Both the position numbers and the translations under genes were made by a program. Below are positions 32,571 through 43,669 of a stretch of DNA of 64,000 nucleotides, piece after piece. The notes under the pieces were generated by a model. That model ran no database searches. It saw nothing but the letters and a program-made list of their open reading frames with translations, and was not told where the DNA came from. Position 1 is the stretch's first letter; every line of letters starts with the position of its first letter. Source of the DNA: Ditylenchus dipsaci (taxonomy: Eukaryota > Nematoda > Chromadorea > Rhabditida > Anguinidae); assembly GCA_004194705.1 (NCBI GenBank), contig SADC01000963.1, positions 1 through 64,000 of the forward strand, written 5' to 3'.

Positions 32571-33239
32571 CCGGGTGTGCCAGATGAATGGATTAGTATG
32601 CTTGATGAGCCGATTTTGTTATTTATTTTAAGCCGATTTATGTGACTAGTAGTATTCGCTGATTATGGGAAAAGAGATATTAAGGTTATAAAGTTTGATT
32701 TTTTGAGTTAAAAAGAATTATAGATATGCGGTGCATCAAGCAGCGTGGCCGCGAACGTAGGGCCCGGCCTAGCCGGGCCCACGCGAGTTAGTAATCTGTT
32801 ATCTTTTTTACACATAAAATTTAGGTTAATCTGTATTAAAAGTTGGTATGGTCTAACTCTTTGAAGTTGCTCGAGCAAAAATCGTGACTTGGTCGGTTCA
32901 GATTAGCCGCTCCATACCATAGAGTTACTTTTTTGCAATTTTTTTTCATCATCGTGTCAGCGTGAAATTCTGCACAAGAAAATACCTTCAGGACGCACGG
33001 TCTTTCTCGTGTTAAGTGGTAGTGGTTCCCAGATAGTGGTGCCCAGGTAGTTCAACATTCGATAAAACAAGGTCTATGATGGATCAGACCCGTAAGCACC
33101 AAGAAGTTAGGGCGGCGGACTTTCGCGGAATCGTTTTTTCTAGTTTCGATATCATTAGCTAAGTTAGATGATGAAAAAGTAGTTTTTTCGAACAAGGAAA
33201 TGGGGCCTATCCCTCAATAGGGGTTTTTTTGCCTTGGTC

Positions 33240-33362
33240 CTTGGCGGTACACAAGGTCATTAATATTAGATTTGACGCAAAACGAGTGAAAAATAGAACG
33301 ATTCAAAAAAAATTCTGGTCCCCGCTTTAACTTTTTGAAACGCACGGGCATGCCCCGTTAAG
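33240..33362. mobile_element. half of a family B piggyBac-like MITE
   Basis: TCATTAATATTAGATTTGAC to CGCACGGGCATGCCCC is present, ending at GTTAAG, so only the right half remains. Confidence 0.7.
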
Positions 33363-33910
33363 AGACAGTTGCTCTGTTGAAATAAAATAAGGTATTCACT
33401 AATCTATTATGAGCGAGTCATTCTCACAATGATTTACAATGAATGCATGTTACCCTCAATCATCATTATCAGCAAGCAATTTTTATTTTCACCAAAGAAT
33501 AACACGAGCAAACAAAGAAATTTTTCAACATTTTCTATCATCACTATATGTAAGCTAGCCTCGAAGACCCTTCTTATCAAGACAGTGAGAGTCTTTACTA
33601 AGACATCTGAAGTCCCTTTTTAAAAAAGATCATCCCTCACGTTATGTGATTAAGTCAACTCACTTGCTACACATGCGTCCCAGTGACCTCAGCACGAAAG
33701 GTGTGAAACAGCTAAGATAGAATCAATTCGAGACGCAAAAAGATTTCTAGGATACGCCAATTCGTCGCTTAGTGCTATCCGTTGAGTGACAGAGAAGTGC
33801 GCTGGGATGGTCTAGGAAACATCGCGACTCATTTCTGTGAGGGTCCAAAGGAGGTATTCGAGTATGCTTATCTCGATTTTCATCATGTTTTCATTTCGTC
33901 CATACTATAG

Positions 33911-34665
33911 ATGAGAGGTAAAGCTGCAAAAAGAAGTCTTGGTGCTGAGCTGGCGACTGGAGCTGTCGAAAAACCAAGTGCTTCCGTGGTCAAACTCGAG
34001 AGAAAATATTGGAAAGGGTCGATGGACAAAGTAGTATTCACAAGTTCTTGTCGCTCTTGCTTATCTAAAAACCTTTGCAGATTCTCTGTCACAGATGAGA
34101 AAAGCCGCATCCTGCCACAGCATTGGAGCACTCAAGAAGTTTTTCCAACGTTGCACGAGGAAGAGCCACTTGTCACTGTGCTGATGAGAGGAAACATCGA
34201 AACCTGTATGAGAAGAAAAAGTAAAATTTATTTGGATTTCTGTTTAAAATGTAATGATTGCTTACAGTAGCGGAGGCAGTTGAACTGCTAGGAAAAATGC
34301 GGACTAAGTCTGCCAACTTTGATTGCGAGCCAGCTGCTTATTAGTCACTCAAAGTTCAGTTCAAGAATGTTGAGGTCAAAATGTGCTCGTTTCATGTGAA
34401 GCAAGCATTAAATAAAAAGGTATTATTACATCCCTTTAGATATAGCTTTATTGTCAGTTTTTAGGTGCAAGCAATTGGACTGATGTCAGCATATCGGAAA
34501 GAAGCAGAGGTCCAGGAAATTGTACGTCGAATAGGAGCTTTGCAGCTGACACCGCCGTCCGAATAGGATAACGGTCTGGAGCTGATAAAAGGATTCGTCG
34601 TATGTTCGTCGCTAACACCAACTCAACAAGAGAAGCTTCTGGAAGTGCTAGAGTACTACAAGTAA
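33911..34665 (+). pseudogene. MULE transposase core, decayed
   Basis: The plus strand first reads frames with a DGEK-like start and IGALKKFFQRCTRKSHL. After an intron-like gap come DCEPAAY, FKNVEVKMCSFHVKQALNKK, an intron, then IGLMSAYRKEAEVQEIV. The D-x-E-x-A and C-x-F-H blocks with the conserved spacing are the DDE core of Mutator-like transposases. At least two in-frame stops (34,345; 34,564) and a frameshift make it inactive. An OTU-like domain follows directly. Confidence 0.75.
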
Positions 34666-34739
34666 TTGTCTCTATAGGTTTCTTTTATTGCATTTTGGTC
34701 GACAGCTTAAAAATTATATCTTAAGGTCAATTTTGCACT

Positions 34740-35110
34740 TCGTAAAAGGCAGCCGTTACTACCATTGAGAAGTCCGCAAAGAGCTTATGGCTTAGACAAA
34801 GTGGTCTCGGATCTTCGGCACTCCAGAAGAAATCGCTGATTATGCAAATAAGCATCAGAAGCCTGAGGAATGGGGACATTCAAAGGAACTCATTTTGGCG
34901 GCACGTCTCTACCAGTACAACTTCATTCTCTTCAAGCCCTATGAAAAGCCAAAGTTTGTCTTCTTCTCCGCCGAATACGAGCAGGTTATCCGTTTTAATT
35001 TTGAAAACCTAGTGAAATGGCTTATTTAGGTCAACACTCCGTTAACATATGATAGACCCATGGGTATGATTGGGCATATGCACTCTCATTTCGATGTAGT
35101 ACAAGAATGA
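34740..35110 (+). pseudogene. OTU-type cysteine protease domain downstream of the MULE
   Basis: The frame reads SRYYH-x-EVRKELM, then EEIADYANKHQKPEEWGHSK, an aliphatic strand, a 45-nt GT-AG intron (34,985-35,029), and ends HMHSHFDVVQE. The Y-A-x-x-x-x-K-x-x-x-W-G block and the final H-F-D-V-V (catalytic His) fit the C-terminal half of OTU deubiquitinase-like proteases. Two stops (34,779 and 34,794 regions) break it. The usual D-G-N-C active-site block is not recognisable. It could be cargo of the MULE or an independent fragment. Confidence 0.6.
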
Positions 35111-35439
35111 GAATAAAAAAGTGTTATTGTCTCAATGTTTTTGGTTTATTGTTTTTCTCGCATTTATTTTGTCATTCTTCGGTTGAATAAAATAGGAAAG
35201 TGGAAGGTAGGCAAGCGACCGTTAGGACAAGCTGAAAAAAACTCCAAAATGTTTTTCGAATCTATTCGACATAATTACCTAAAATGACAAGCTCGCGTTA
35301 GTTAGGGCATGCTTGTAATTGTAGAAAACTTACGCCTATGTACGGGGAATTCCATAAAGAGGTAGCAAGAGGTGACGAAGAGGTGATGTGGTACGGTGAA
35401 CAAATTTTTTTAGTGTCAACATTGTTAAGGAAAAGGGCA

Positions 35440-35615
35440 ATTGGAAAACCATAGCGAACTGTCCATAGCGAACTGTCCATTTGAAAAATCATAGCGAACT
35501 GTCCATAGCGAACTGTCCATTTCAAAAATCATAGCGAACTGTCCATAGCGAACTGTCCATTTCAAAAATCATAGCGAACTGTCCATAGCGAACTGTCCTC
35601 ATAGCGAAGTGTCCT
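35440..35615. repeat. CATAGCGAACTGTCC array
   Basis: About ten copies of CATAGCGAACTGTCC, arranged as pairs separated by ATTTCAAAAAT. It is followed at 35,630-35,790 by a second array of AATTNGGCCNA words in both orientations. Both are non-coding. Confidence 0.85.
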
Positions 35616-36431
35616 AGCCCCACTCCAGAGTGGCCAATAGGCCAAAATAATTAAATTCAAATTAGGCCACCGTAAATTGGGCCGAATTCAAATTCGGCCA
35701 TCTTAAATTGTGCCAATTTGAATTGGGCCAAGTCTGATTTGGCGCAATTTACGGTGGCCCAATTTGAAATGGCCCAATCTTTGACTGCCACAAAAAAGAG
35801 ATTTTCGGCCACAAAAAAAGTTTTGCGCCTTTATCAGATTTGAGTTTTGCGCCGCTATTTCAAATCAAAATACGATTTTAAAATTTCGGATGAAAAGGCC
35901 GAGTTTGACACTGAGTCTGACACTCGGTAAGAGTGTCTGACTGAGTGTCAGACTGGACAATTTTACCCAAAATTTTGAAATCACATGTTGATTGGGAATA
36001 GCTCATTTTAAAGCCCTAAATCTTAGCTACAAGATGGTACCTACAAAAAAAATTCTGACGCTATATTGACGTTGTATTCGCTATTAGCGCCAAAATTCTC
36101 AATCAGCATAAAAATTCCACCAAGATCTGAATTTTTTTAATTTAAAAATCTTTAAAAGCTTTTGAAACATTTTTCCCGAAAATTTACCATTTTTCAGGTA
36201 TCAGATGTTAAAAAGTGCCGGATATCGGATATCCGCCTTATCGTAAACATAGCTGCACGGGCGCTATTTCGGCGCCGACCGTCGCCGGGCATTTTTTGTC
36301 GAATTCATGACCAGTATGTGTTTTAAATGAGACATTGTGTAGTCAACTTTCACAGCTCTTCAAGATAGGCTATGAGCGCCGGGGTGTTTATTCGACAGAC
36401 TTTTTGATCGCAAAACATTGAAAAAGCCTTA

Positions 36432-36610
36432 CAGTCGAGTCTCGATTTAACGTACCCCCAATTTAACGTACCCTTCGATTTAACGTACCCCTAGGGCCGG
36501 TCCCTCCAATAATAAACTCCGTCAAATTTACCCCCAATATAACGTACCCCTCGATTTAACGTACCCCTAGGGCCGGTCCCCAGGGGGTACGTTAAATCGA
36601 GACTCGACTG
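36432..36610. mobile_element. pogo-like MITE with GATTTAACGTACC words
   Basis: CAGTCGAGTCTCGATTTAAC and complement are flanked by TA. The internal words are TTAACGTACCCC, ending in GGTCCCCAGGGGGTACG. A second right end with GGTGCCAGATTATCGAGAG follows at 36,655-36,720. Confidence 0.85.
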
Positions 36611-37017
36611 TATTTGGCTGGCCGACAAAAAAATTAGGCAAAGTAACATCCCAATCCCCCGGATAAACTGGCACCCCAGACTGGTCCCCAGGGGTGCCAG
36701 ATTATCGAGAGTAGACTGTACCTGTAATCCAAAATCGCCCACACCCCCCCCCTCCTCCAGCTACCTCACTGGTTAATTACTCAAAAAAGAAGAAAATAAT
36801 TTTGGAAAGTCGCCAGAAATGATGGCGGGCCTTTGTCATGTTCAAAATTCGAGTTTCTCAAAGATGAATCTCTCAGCAGTCATTGCTCCATGTTATTTCC
36901 TGTTTTAATCGTTAGGCGTTTATGACTGACGCCTGATTCTTGTACAAATTGTATCAATATTTCTGAGCGATTATGTCTCCATCTAAAGGTTAATTTATAT
37001 GCTTTTCAGATAAAGAA

Positions 37018-40000
37018 ATGGCTCCATTACCTGCGAAGCGAAGCTCTAATCAACCACCAGCAGTTGCAAAGAAGCGAAAGTAATAAGATTTTAACGGAAT
37101 ATTTTCGTAAATACCGTATTTTCTCTATTAAACGCCCCGGGGCGTTTATTTTTCAACCCTTAAAAATCGGAAAAAAAATATTTCGATTTTGAGATTTTTG
37201 GGTGCTCAACCAAAATCTGAAAAGTGGAATTAGGTAAGCTCGTGCTAATTAAGAAAACGCAAAAAACAGATTTGCAAAATTATTTTTTCGGGCTGAGATA
37301 TAGGTCACTGAAGGGGGGCGTTTATTAGAGAGGGGCGTTTATTGAAGAGGGGGCGTTTAATAGAGAAAATACGGTAATTTGATTATTGCAGAAACGCAGA
37401 TGAACCGGAAATCAAGGGGAAATTCGAAAGCAAGCTAGCTCAACTTGGTAAAAGGTTTTCCAGTTAGTAGCAAAAGAATAAAATTATTTTTGTTTAGATT
37501 TTGATTCCCAGGGTTCCAATTCAAGCGTTCAATCTTCCAACAGCGACTTCAAAGGTGCTCGGCAAGCTGGTGCAGGTAAATTATTCGAGAATTTTGCCAG
37601 TTTTTACCCGGTAATATTTTTAGAAGAAAAGTGGCCAAGATCAGAGCCAGAGCTAAACCTCAAAAACACCTGTTCGGCGGCTATTCCTTTCCAGCTTATC
37701 GACTTGGACTATATCATGGGCACTGATTTCCCACTTAGCCAAAAAAGAGCTTTCTTGTAACCTTATCTTTTAGACAAATGCGAGGTGGTTGTTCGTTTCT
37801 TTGGTGTCACTCAAGCAGGAAATTCTATCTGTGCTAATGTTCGTGGCTATCGTCACTACTTCTATGCAAGTGCTCCAAGTGGTTTTGCGAGGAGTACATT
37901 GAGAAGACAATAGCCACGTTGAATGAACAGATTAAGGCATGATTTTCAAAATTTTCGTGTTTTTATATGCCATGTAGCGATTTTTAGGCAGTTGTTTTCA
38001 ATAACCTCATCATGTTTTTCGAGAATTTATCGGAGTTGAAATTTTGGATCAAAATTACTTGAATGTGTTGCAGTTTTAAAAAGGCTACTTTTGATTTTGG
38101 CAGTGAGCCCTTTAACTTTCTGCTACAAATTAACTCATCCATTTGTTGTGTCTCCCTGTCTAATACTCTCAAAGCATGTACAGTCGACGCTTTCTATAAC
38201 GACGCTCTTTATAACGACGCTCTCTATGAAGACTCGGTTTAGCCGGTCCCTTGAGAGTCGTTATAGAGAGCTTCGACTGTAATCATAATTTGGCTCTATA
38301 TGTGTTCGAGGGTGCGCCACAGAAATATGCCTTGGTCGCCTGAGGTTCTTTTTGTTCTCGAACGCATATAAAACCCAAAATTTCTTCTTTCTAACTTTTT
38401 TTAAATTGTGACGTTTACAGGCCAACTCGCATGCATCTATCTTTGGGGTTCCTCCAGACACACAGAAGTTGGTTACAGACATTGAGATGGTCAAAGGATC
38501 TAGTCTGTACGGTTATTCATTGGCTGAAAGCACTCTTTTTTTGAAGATTTATCTCGTCTCACCTCGTGTAGTTTCCAGCTGTGAGTTTTCACTATGGATC
38601 AATTTTTTTTGTTATTTTTACCGGTTGTAGGTTGCAAAGCTCTGCCATCGATCGCTAAAATTACTGAAGCCGGAGACGTTTCTGATGTGAAGCCATTTGA
38701 GTCTAACCTAGACTTTGAAGTCCGTTTTATGGCTGACTATGACATCGTTGGTTGCGGTTGGGTAGAGCTGCCTGCTGAGAAGTATGATCATGTCAGCCCA
38801 AGTAAAAAGCAATCTCTGTGCCAGTTAGAGGTTGGTCGGACTTTCGCTTACTCACTTGCTAAAAACTCTAAAGCTAGTAAGCTGCTAAAAAAAAGATTTG
38901 CTAAAAACTAATTTTGACCAATTTTTGAATTGTCAAAAAATACTGAGTGAACCAATGGAAAGTAATCTAGAAAATTTCGGAAAAATAGCTAGATTGGCTG
39001 AATTCATTCTGCCAAACCGTGAACGGTCTTTTGTATTTGGCTGAATTTCATTCGGTCTCAAAGTCACTTTCAATTTTTTTTTAAATAAATGGGGCTTATT
39101 GTCATCATTTTCAGACAGATTCCTTGATTTTTGACCTGGTTGTTCACTCTCCTAACACGTCGGAATGGAGCGGAATCGCACCTTTGCGGACGCTAAGCTT
39201 CGACATAGAGTGTCTTGGAAGAAGAGGTAGGTCCTGTTAATTCTTTTTACGATTTTTATCTCTTTGCTTCCAGGAATATTCCCGGAGGCTTCACAAGATC
39301 CAATTATCCAGATCGCAAACATGGTGAAGATCGAAGGGGAACCTGAGCCATTCATCCGGAATTGCTATGTGGTTGGAAGCTGTACTACAGTTATTGGATC
39401 AGATGTTATCGAATGCCGAGATGAGAAGGAATTGCTTGAGGTGGTTTTCGCACGTTGAGGGGTGAAAGAAATCTTTATAAACATTTATTTCAGAGATGGT
39501 CTGAATTCATACGTACCGTTGACCCCGACCTGCTCACCGGATACAACATTCAGAACTTTGACTTACCATATATTATGGATCGAGCGAAGCATTTAAAAGT
39601 AAGTTAGTGGTAGTTTATTCTACGCCTGTTGCCCAACTGCTGCTAGGCTGTTCGGCGAGTGGTGAAACTTATATGAGGACACCGAAGGGACTGCACCATA
39701 CCGTCTGTATATGGAGGACACTCCTGAAAAGGAGTGTTCTTGAGTAGACTTTTATTATACAGGCTCTCCCAATAAATGTGAAACACTCTTGCTCGCAGAG
39801 GGAGGATACACTACAGTAGCGCAACTAATCGCATGTTTTTGATCAGAAGAGCAGAAAAGGTTGGGGAAAAACGTCAGTTACAGGATACTACCGAAAAGTA
39901 CTGGGATTATCCTATTGAGAAATTCATCGAATTGGATTTTTTATGTTTTAGCCCTAATTTTTTTACCAACTTTTCATCTGTGTGATAGCTCAAATGAAAG

Positions 40001-43000
40001 CCCAGAAGCTTGGCTACATTTGGTCAGTAAACTTGTAAATAAAAGGAGAAAAAAATAAGGTCTGCAGCCAGTGGTAGTCGAACCTGTGACCTAAGGCGAT
40101 GCGTATATAAAGCCCCCCCCCTTTAAAAAATTGAAAAAAAATCAACTGATACACTTAAATTTTGGTTGAGTTTCGAAAATAATTAGGCAAAATTTGACTA
40201 TATTCTTGCCCAATTTGTCAAAATTGAATTAAAATGTTGGAAAGATCTGACATATTGTCAGAGAAAGGCCGTTTACCCCCCACCCCTTGTCAGGTTTTGT
40301 CAGATCGGTATGGTACCGTCCCCTCTCCAACCCTTGTCAGTCTGACATAATTTATGATGTGCCCTAAGCAAAAATTTTGTGTCCATATATAGAGACACCT
40401 TTTTTATAAAGTGTCCTTATGCAGAGACTCGTCTGTGTGTGATATTTTTCAAGTGTCAGACGGATTTCAATCGATTGATCGTTTTCATTATCAATTAAAG
40501 TAACTTTGTATTGCAGATTGATAACAAGATTTGCTATTTGAGCCGCCTAAAGTCCAATCCCTGCAAAATCAGAGATGCCGCCCTTCAATCCAAGCAGATG
40601 GGTAATCGAGTGAATAAACTGATCACCATGGAAGGCCGAATAATTTTTGATGTGTTGCAAGTCAGTATTTTGTCTTTCAATTCATTTGGTAATTGTTTTG
40701 CAAAATTTAGCTTGTTACAAGGGATTACAAACTTCGAAGTTACACCTTGAATGGAGTCAGTTTTCATTTCTTGGGCGAACAAAAGGAAGACGTTGAGCAC
40801 AATTTCATCGCAGATCTTCATGTAAGTTTATTCTTCACTTTGCAGCTGTTCACGCGTAATTTTTTAAATTTAGAAAGGCTCAGCTAAAGACAGGCATCGA
40901 CTTGCGGTATATTGCATGAAAGATGCTTACCTCCCACTGCGCTTGCTTGATAAGGTAAGGGTTGACCAGCGCTGTTTTCGATAACATGTCTATTATCTTG
41001 ATTTCAGCTTATGTTGGTTATCAATTATATGGAAATGGCTCGTGTCACTGGCGTCCCTCTTAATTTCTTGATCAATCGTGGTCAGCAAGTCAAAGTTGTT
41101 TCGCAGCTACTGCGCAAGGTTTGGATGTTTTTTCTCTCAAATTTCACATATTTCTCAGCTTTAGACGAAGAATCAGAACCTCTACATGCCTGTGATTGAA
41201 ATCGCTGGTTCTGATAATGAAAGCTATGAGGGAGCTACTGTTATTGATCCGATTAAAGGTTACTATGAACAGCCGATTGCAACGCTTGATTTTGCATCAC
41301 TTTATCCTTCTATTATGATCGGTCACAATCTCTGTTACACTACTTTAATCAGTAAAGCTGCAGCCAAGGAGTCAGTGACTTTTTTAGACGAGTTTTTCCT
41401 GACTAATCCCGCTTTTCAGCTTGATTGAAGGTGTTGATTATGTAAGAACACCGTCGAATGATCTCTTTGTCTCCCCAGCTCGTAGGAAGGGTCTGTTGCC
41501 AGAAGTTTTGGAAGACTTACTATCAGCTCGTAAAAAGGCCAAATTTCTATTAAAAAATGAAAAGGACCCTTTCAAGTAGTGTATCAAGTCTTTGCGTTTA
41601 TTCTTAAATATTTTACTTTTCATTATAGGCAGATGGTGTTGAATGGTCGACAACTCGCATTGAAGATCAGCGCAAATTCGGTCTACGGTTTTACGGGTGC
41701 AACTAAAGGAAAACTTCCTTGTCTTGAAATTTCTGCGTCTGTCACGTCTTTTGGACGCCAAATGATTGATCAAACGAAGAGTGCTGTTGAGTGTATGCTG
41801 CACGTGTCTTGTAACTAGTTATTTAAATTATTTTTAGCATGTTACACGAAAGGAGCAGTGGATGGAAAGTGCCCAGTAGACGCAAAAGTTATCTACGGTG
41901 ACACTGATTCGGTCATGGTGAATTTCGGTGTTAACACTGTTGCTGAAGCGATGGAACTTGGTCAGCACGCTGCGCAAGAAATATCTAAGCAGTTTATCAA
42001 ACCGATCTCACTGGAATTTGAAAAGGCATGGGAATCAAAGTTGTCTTGCGTTGATGCGAACGAATAATATGATTTAGGTGTATTATCCGTACTTGCTCAT
42101 CAATAAGAAGCGCTATGCTGGGCTCTACTACACGCGACCAGACAAACATGATAAGATGGATTGCAAAGGACTCGAGACAGTGCGTAGAGACAATTGTCCC
42201 CTGGTTGTTAATGTGCTGAATGTTTGCTTGGAGAGGCTTATGATTGATAGGTTGGGTCATCATTGTAAGACTTCTAGCTAACTTCCTGCTTTTAAGGGAT
42301 AAAAACGGTGCTATCCAATATGCCCAGCGTGTCATAGGCGACTTAAACACTAATCAAATTGACATTAGTGTCTTGATCATTTCGAAAGAGTTAACCAAGA
42401 AGGGTGAAGTATGTTTTTTGTTGCTAATTCAATTATGTATTATCCAATTTTTTAGAATTACGCCAACAAGCAAGCCCACGTTGAATTGGCAGATCGAATG
42501 CGAAAAAGAGATCCCGGCTCTGCCCCTCGACTTGGTGACCGTGTTCCGTATGTGATCGTCAAGGGTGGCAAGAACGACAAAACCTACGAAAAAGCCGAAG
42601 ATCCGCTGTATGTGCTGAAGAACGGAATCGATATTGACACAGATTACTATTTGGAGCACCAGCTGAAAAATCCTTTGGTGCGTTATGACTCAACTTCATC
42701 TTTTTGTAAAAATCTAATCCAATTTACAGGAAAGGTTATTTGAACCGGTGTTTGGTGATAAGGCGAAAGCTTTGCTATTCAGTATGCCAATTTTTTCAGG
42801 CTTGACAATCAATTATTATTTTTTGCTTTCAGCGGGAAAGCACGCCGAGAAGAAGATAAAAATCAAGAAAGGCAAAGTAGGTGGCATTGGTGGTCTCTTC
42901 GGTGGTGTTGGAGCGGTATCTAAACCAAACTGTCTGGGGTGTAAAGCAGTATTGCATCATGTGAAGACTGAGGAATTAGAAAGTCCACCACCGACATGTG

Positions 43001-43615
43001 ACCATTGCAAGCCGAATATCCCAAGAATATATACGGAAATTGTGAGCTTATTTTTTTTAATCTTTTTTCTTAAATTTCTAAATTGCTTTAGGTGTCGCAG
43101 TTGAAGTTGGCGGAGAGAAAGTTCGCACGCCTATGGACGGAATGTCAGAATTGTGCAGGCACCTTCCAGGATGAAGTCTATTGCTCAGCGTATGTTTATC
43201 CGACATTTTGAACATTTTTATACACTTTTTTAAAATTATCATCTCTTATGCTGCGTAATCTATAATTCGTTTTTCGTCCGCATCCGCACTCTAAAGCACA
43301 GTATAGAAAAAGCAATGAAATTTGCTTCCGTATGTGCATTTAATGTATTCCGCAATGTAGTTCGCAAGCGGTGTGCGTAGCAAACTAAATTGAATGCATA
43401 TGCGGAAACAACTTCCATTCCTTTTTCTATGCTATGCTTTGAAGTGCGGATGCGTCAGCCTTCCTTACAACCCATCATTATTTATTTTTAGCAGAGACTG
43501 CCCGATCTACTACATGAGGGAGAAAGTTAGAGAAGACGTTTACAGTCATACCGTCACAATGCGAAGATTTAATCGACTTAGGGATGAATACGACGATCAA
43601 GACTTAATTTCATGA
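37018..43615 (+). CDS. POLD1: DNA polymerase delta catalytic subunit, 25 exons
   Basis: B-family replicative polymerase (lagging-strand synthesis and proofreading), about 1,116 residues, close to the animal norm of ~1,100. Exon starts/ends: 37018-37079, 37392-37447, 37498-37575, 37624-37719, 37774-37936, 38421-38580, 38631-38830, 39115-39226, 39274-39440, 39494-39598, 40517-40660, 40711-40821, 40874-40954, 41008-41118, 41165-41370, 41420-41575, 41629-41792, 41838-42025, 42078-42250, 42297-42408, 42456-42677, 42730-42781, 42833-43041, 43092-43189, 43492-43615. Motifs: LSFDIEC (ExoI), [11 protein letters not shown] (ExoII), YCMKDAY (ExoIII), DFASLYPSI (A), [12 protein letters not shown] (B), YGDTDSV (C), KKRYAG, and two Cys clusters (CLGC/CDHC; CQNC/CSARDC). 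All phases fit except one missing T in exon 5 (T4 at 37883). Three introns begin GC (37720, 37937, 42026). Confidence 0.95.
37114..37374. mobile_element. CCGTATTTT MITE in intron 1 of polymerase delta
   Basis: CCGTATTTTCTCTATTAAAC and complement are flanked by TA. The word GGGGCGTTTATT is repeated near both ends. Ends of this type are seen in pogo/Tigger-related MITEs of many animals. Confidence 0.8.
38181..38279. mobile_element. 99-bp pogo-like MITE in intron 5 of polymerase delta
   Basis: CAGTCGACGCTTTCTATAAC and complement are flanked by TA. TATAACGACGCTCTC occurs in tandem. The minus-strand pseudogene copy of this intron lacks it, so it inserted after the duplication. Confidence 0.85.
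39599..40516 (+). other. long intron 10 of polymerase delta with repeats
   Basis: Holds GAGGACAC/GTGTCCTT words (39,680-40,420), a SINE-like unit at 39,980-40,105 with poly-C, and a GTCAGATCTGACA-like array at 40,240-40,350. No coding sequence was seen. Confidence 0.6.
39980..40105 (-). repeat. SINE-like repeat with tRNA B-box-like motif, copy 2
   Basis: Shares AACTTGTAAATAAAAGGAG and CGAACCTGTGACCTAAGGCG with 16,545-16,690; both end at a poly-C tract. Confidence 0.4.
43275..43462. mobile_element. MITE in intron 24 of polymerase delta
   Basis: GCATCCGCACTCTAAAGCAC and TGCTTTGAAGTGCGGATGC face each other, with CTTTTTCTATGCTATG inside. Short terminal repeats; no coding. Confidence 0.6.
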
Positions 43616-43648
43616 CCTGTTTTACAATTGTTCTTGTTTTGTGAAAGA

Positions 43649-43654
43649 AATAAA
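43649..43654 (+). terminator. AATAAA poly(A) signal of polymerase delta
   Basis: The hexamer lies 34 nt after the TGA stop at 43,615. Confidence 0.8.
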
Positions 43655-43669
43655 GCTGATTGTTTGTAT

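Noticed and set aside
33883..34131. Minus-strand frame opposite the MULE core
   Set aside because: Shadow of the transposase coding strand; no motifs of its own.
35440..35615. CRISPR-like array of regular repeats
   Set aside because: Units are head to tail without unique spacers, in a eukaryotic intergenic region.
37757..37773. Apparent 17-nt GT-AG intron in polymerase delta
   Set aside because: It would give the wrong phase. The 54-nt GC-AG intron keeps the frame, and the second gene copy has a normal GT at that donor.
37984..38172. Minus-strand frame within polymerase delta intron 5
   Set aside because: It lies in an intron, is partly mirrored in the pseudogene intron only because the intron was duplicated, and has no motifs.
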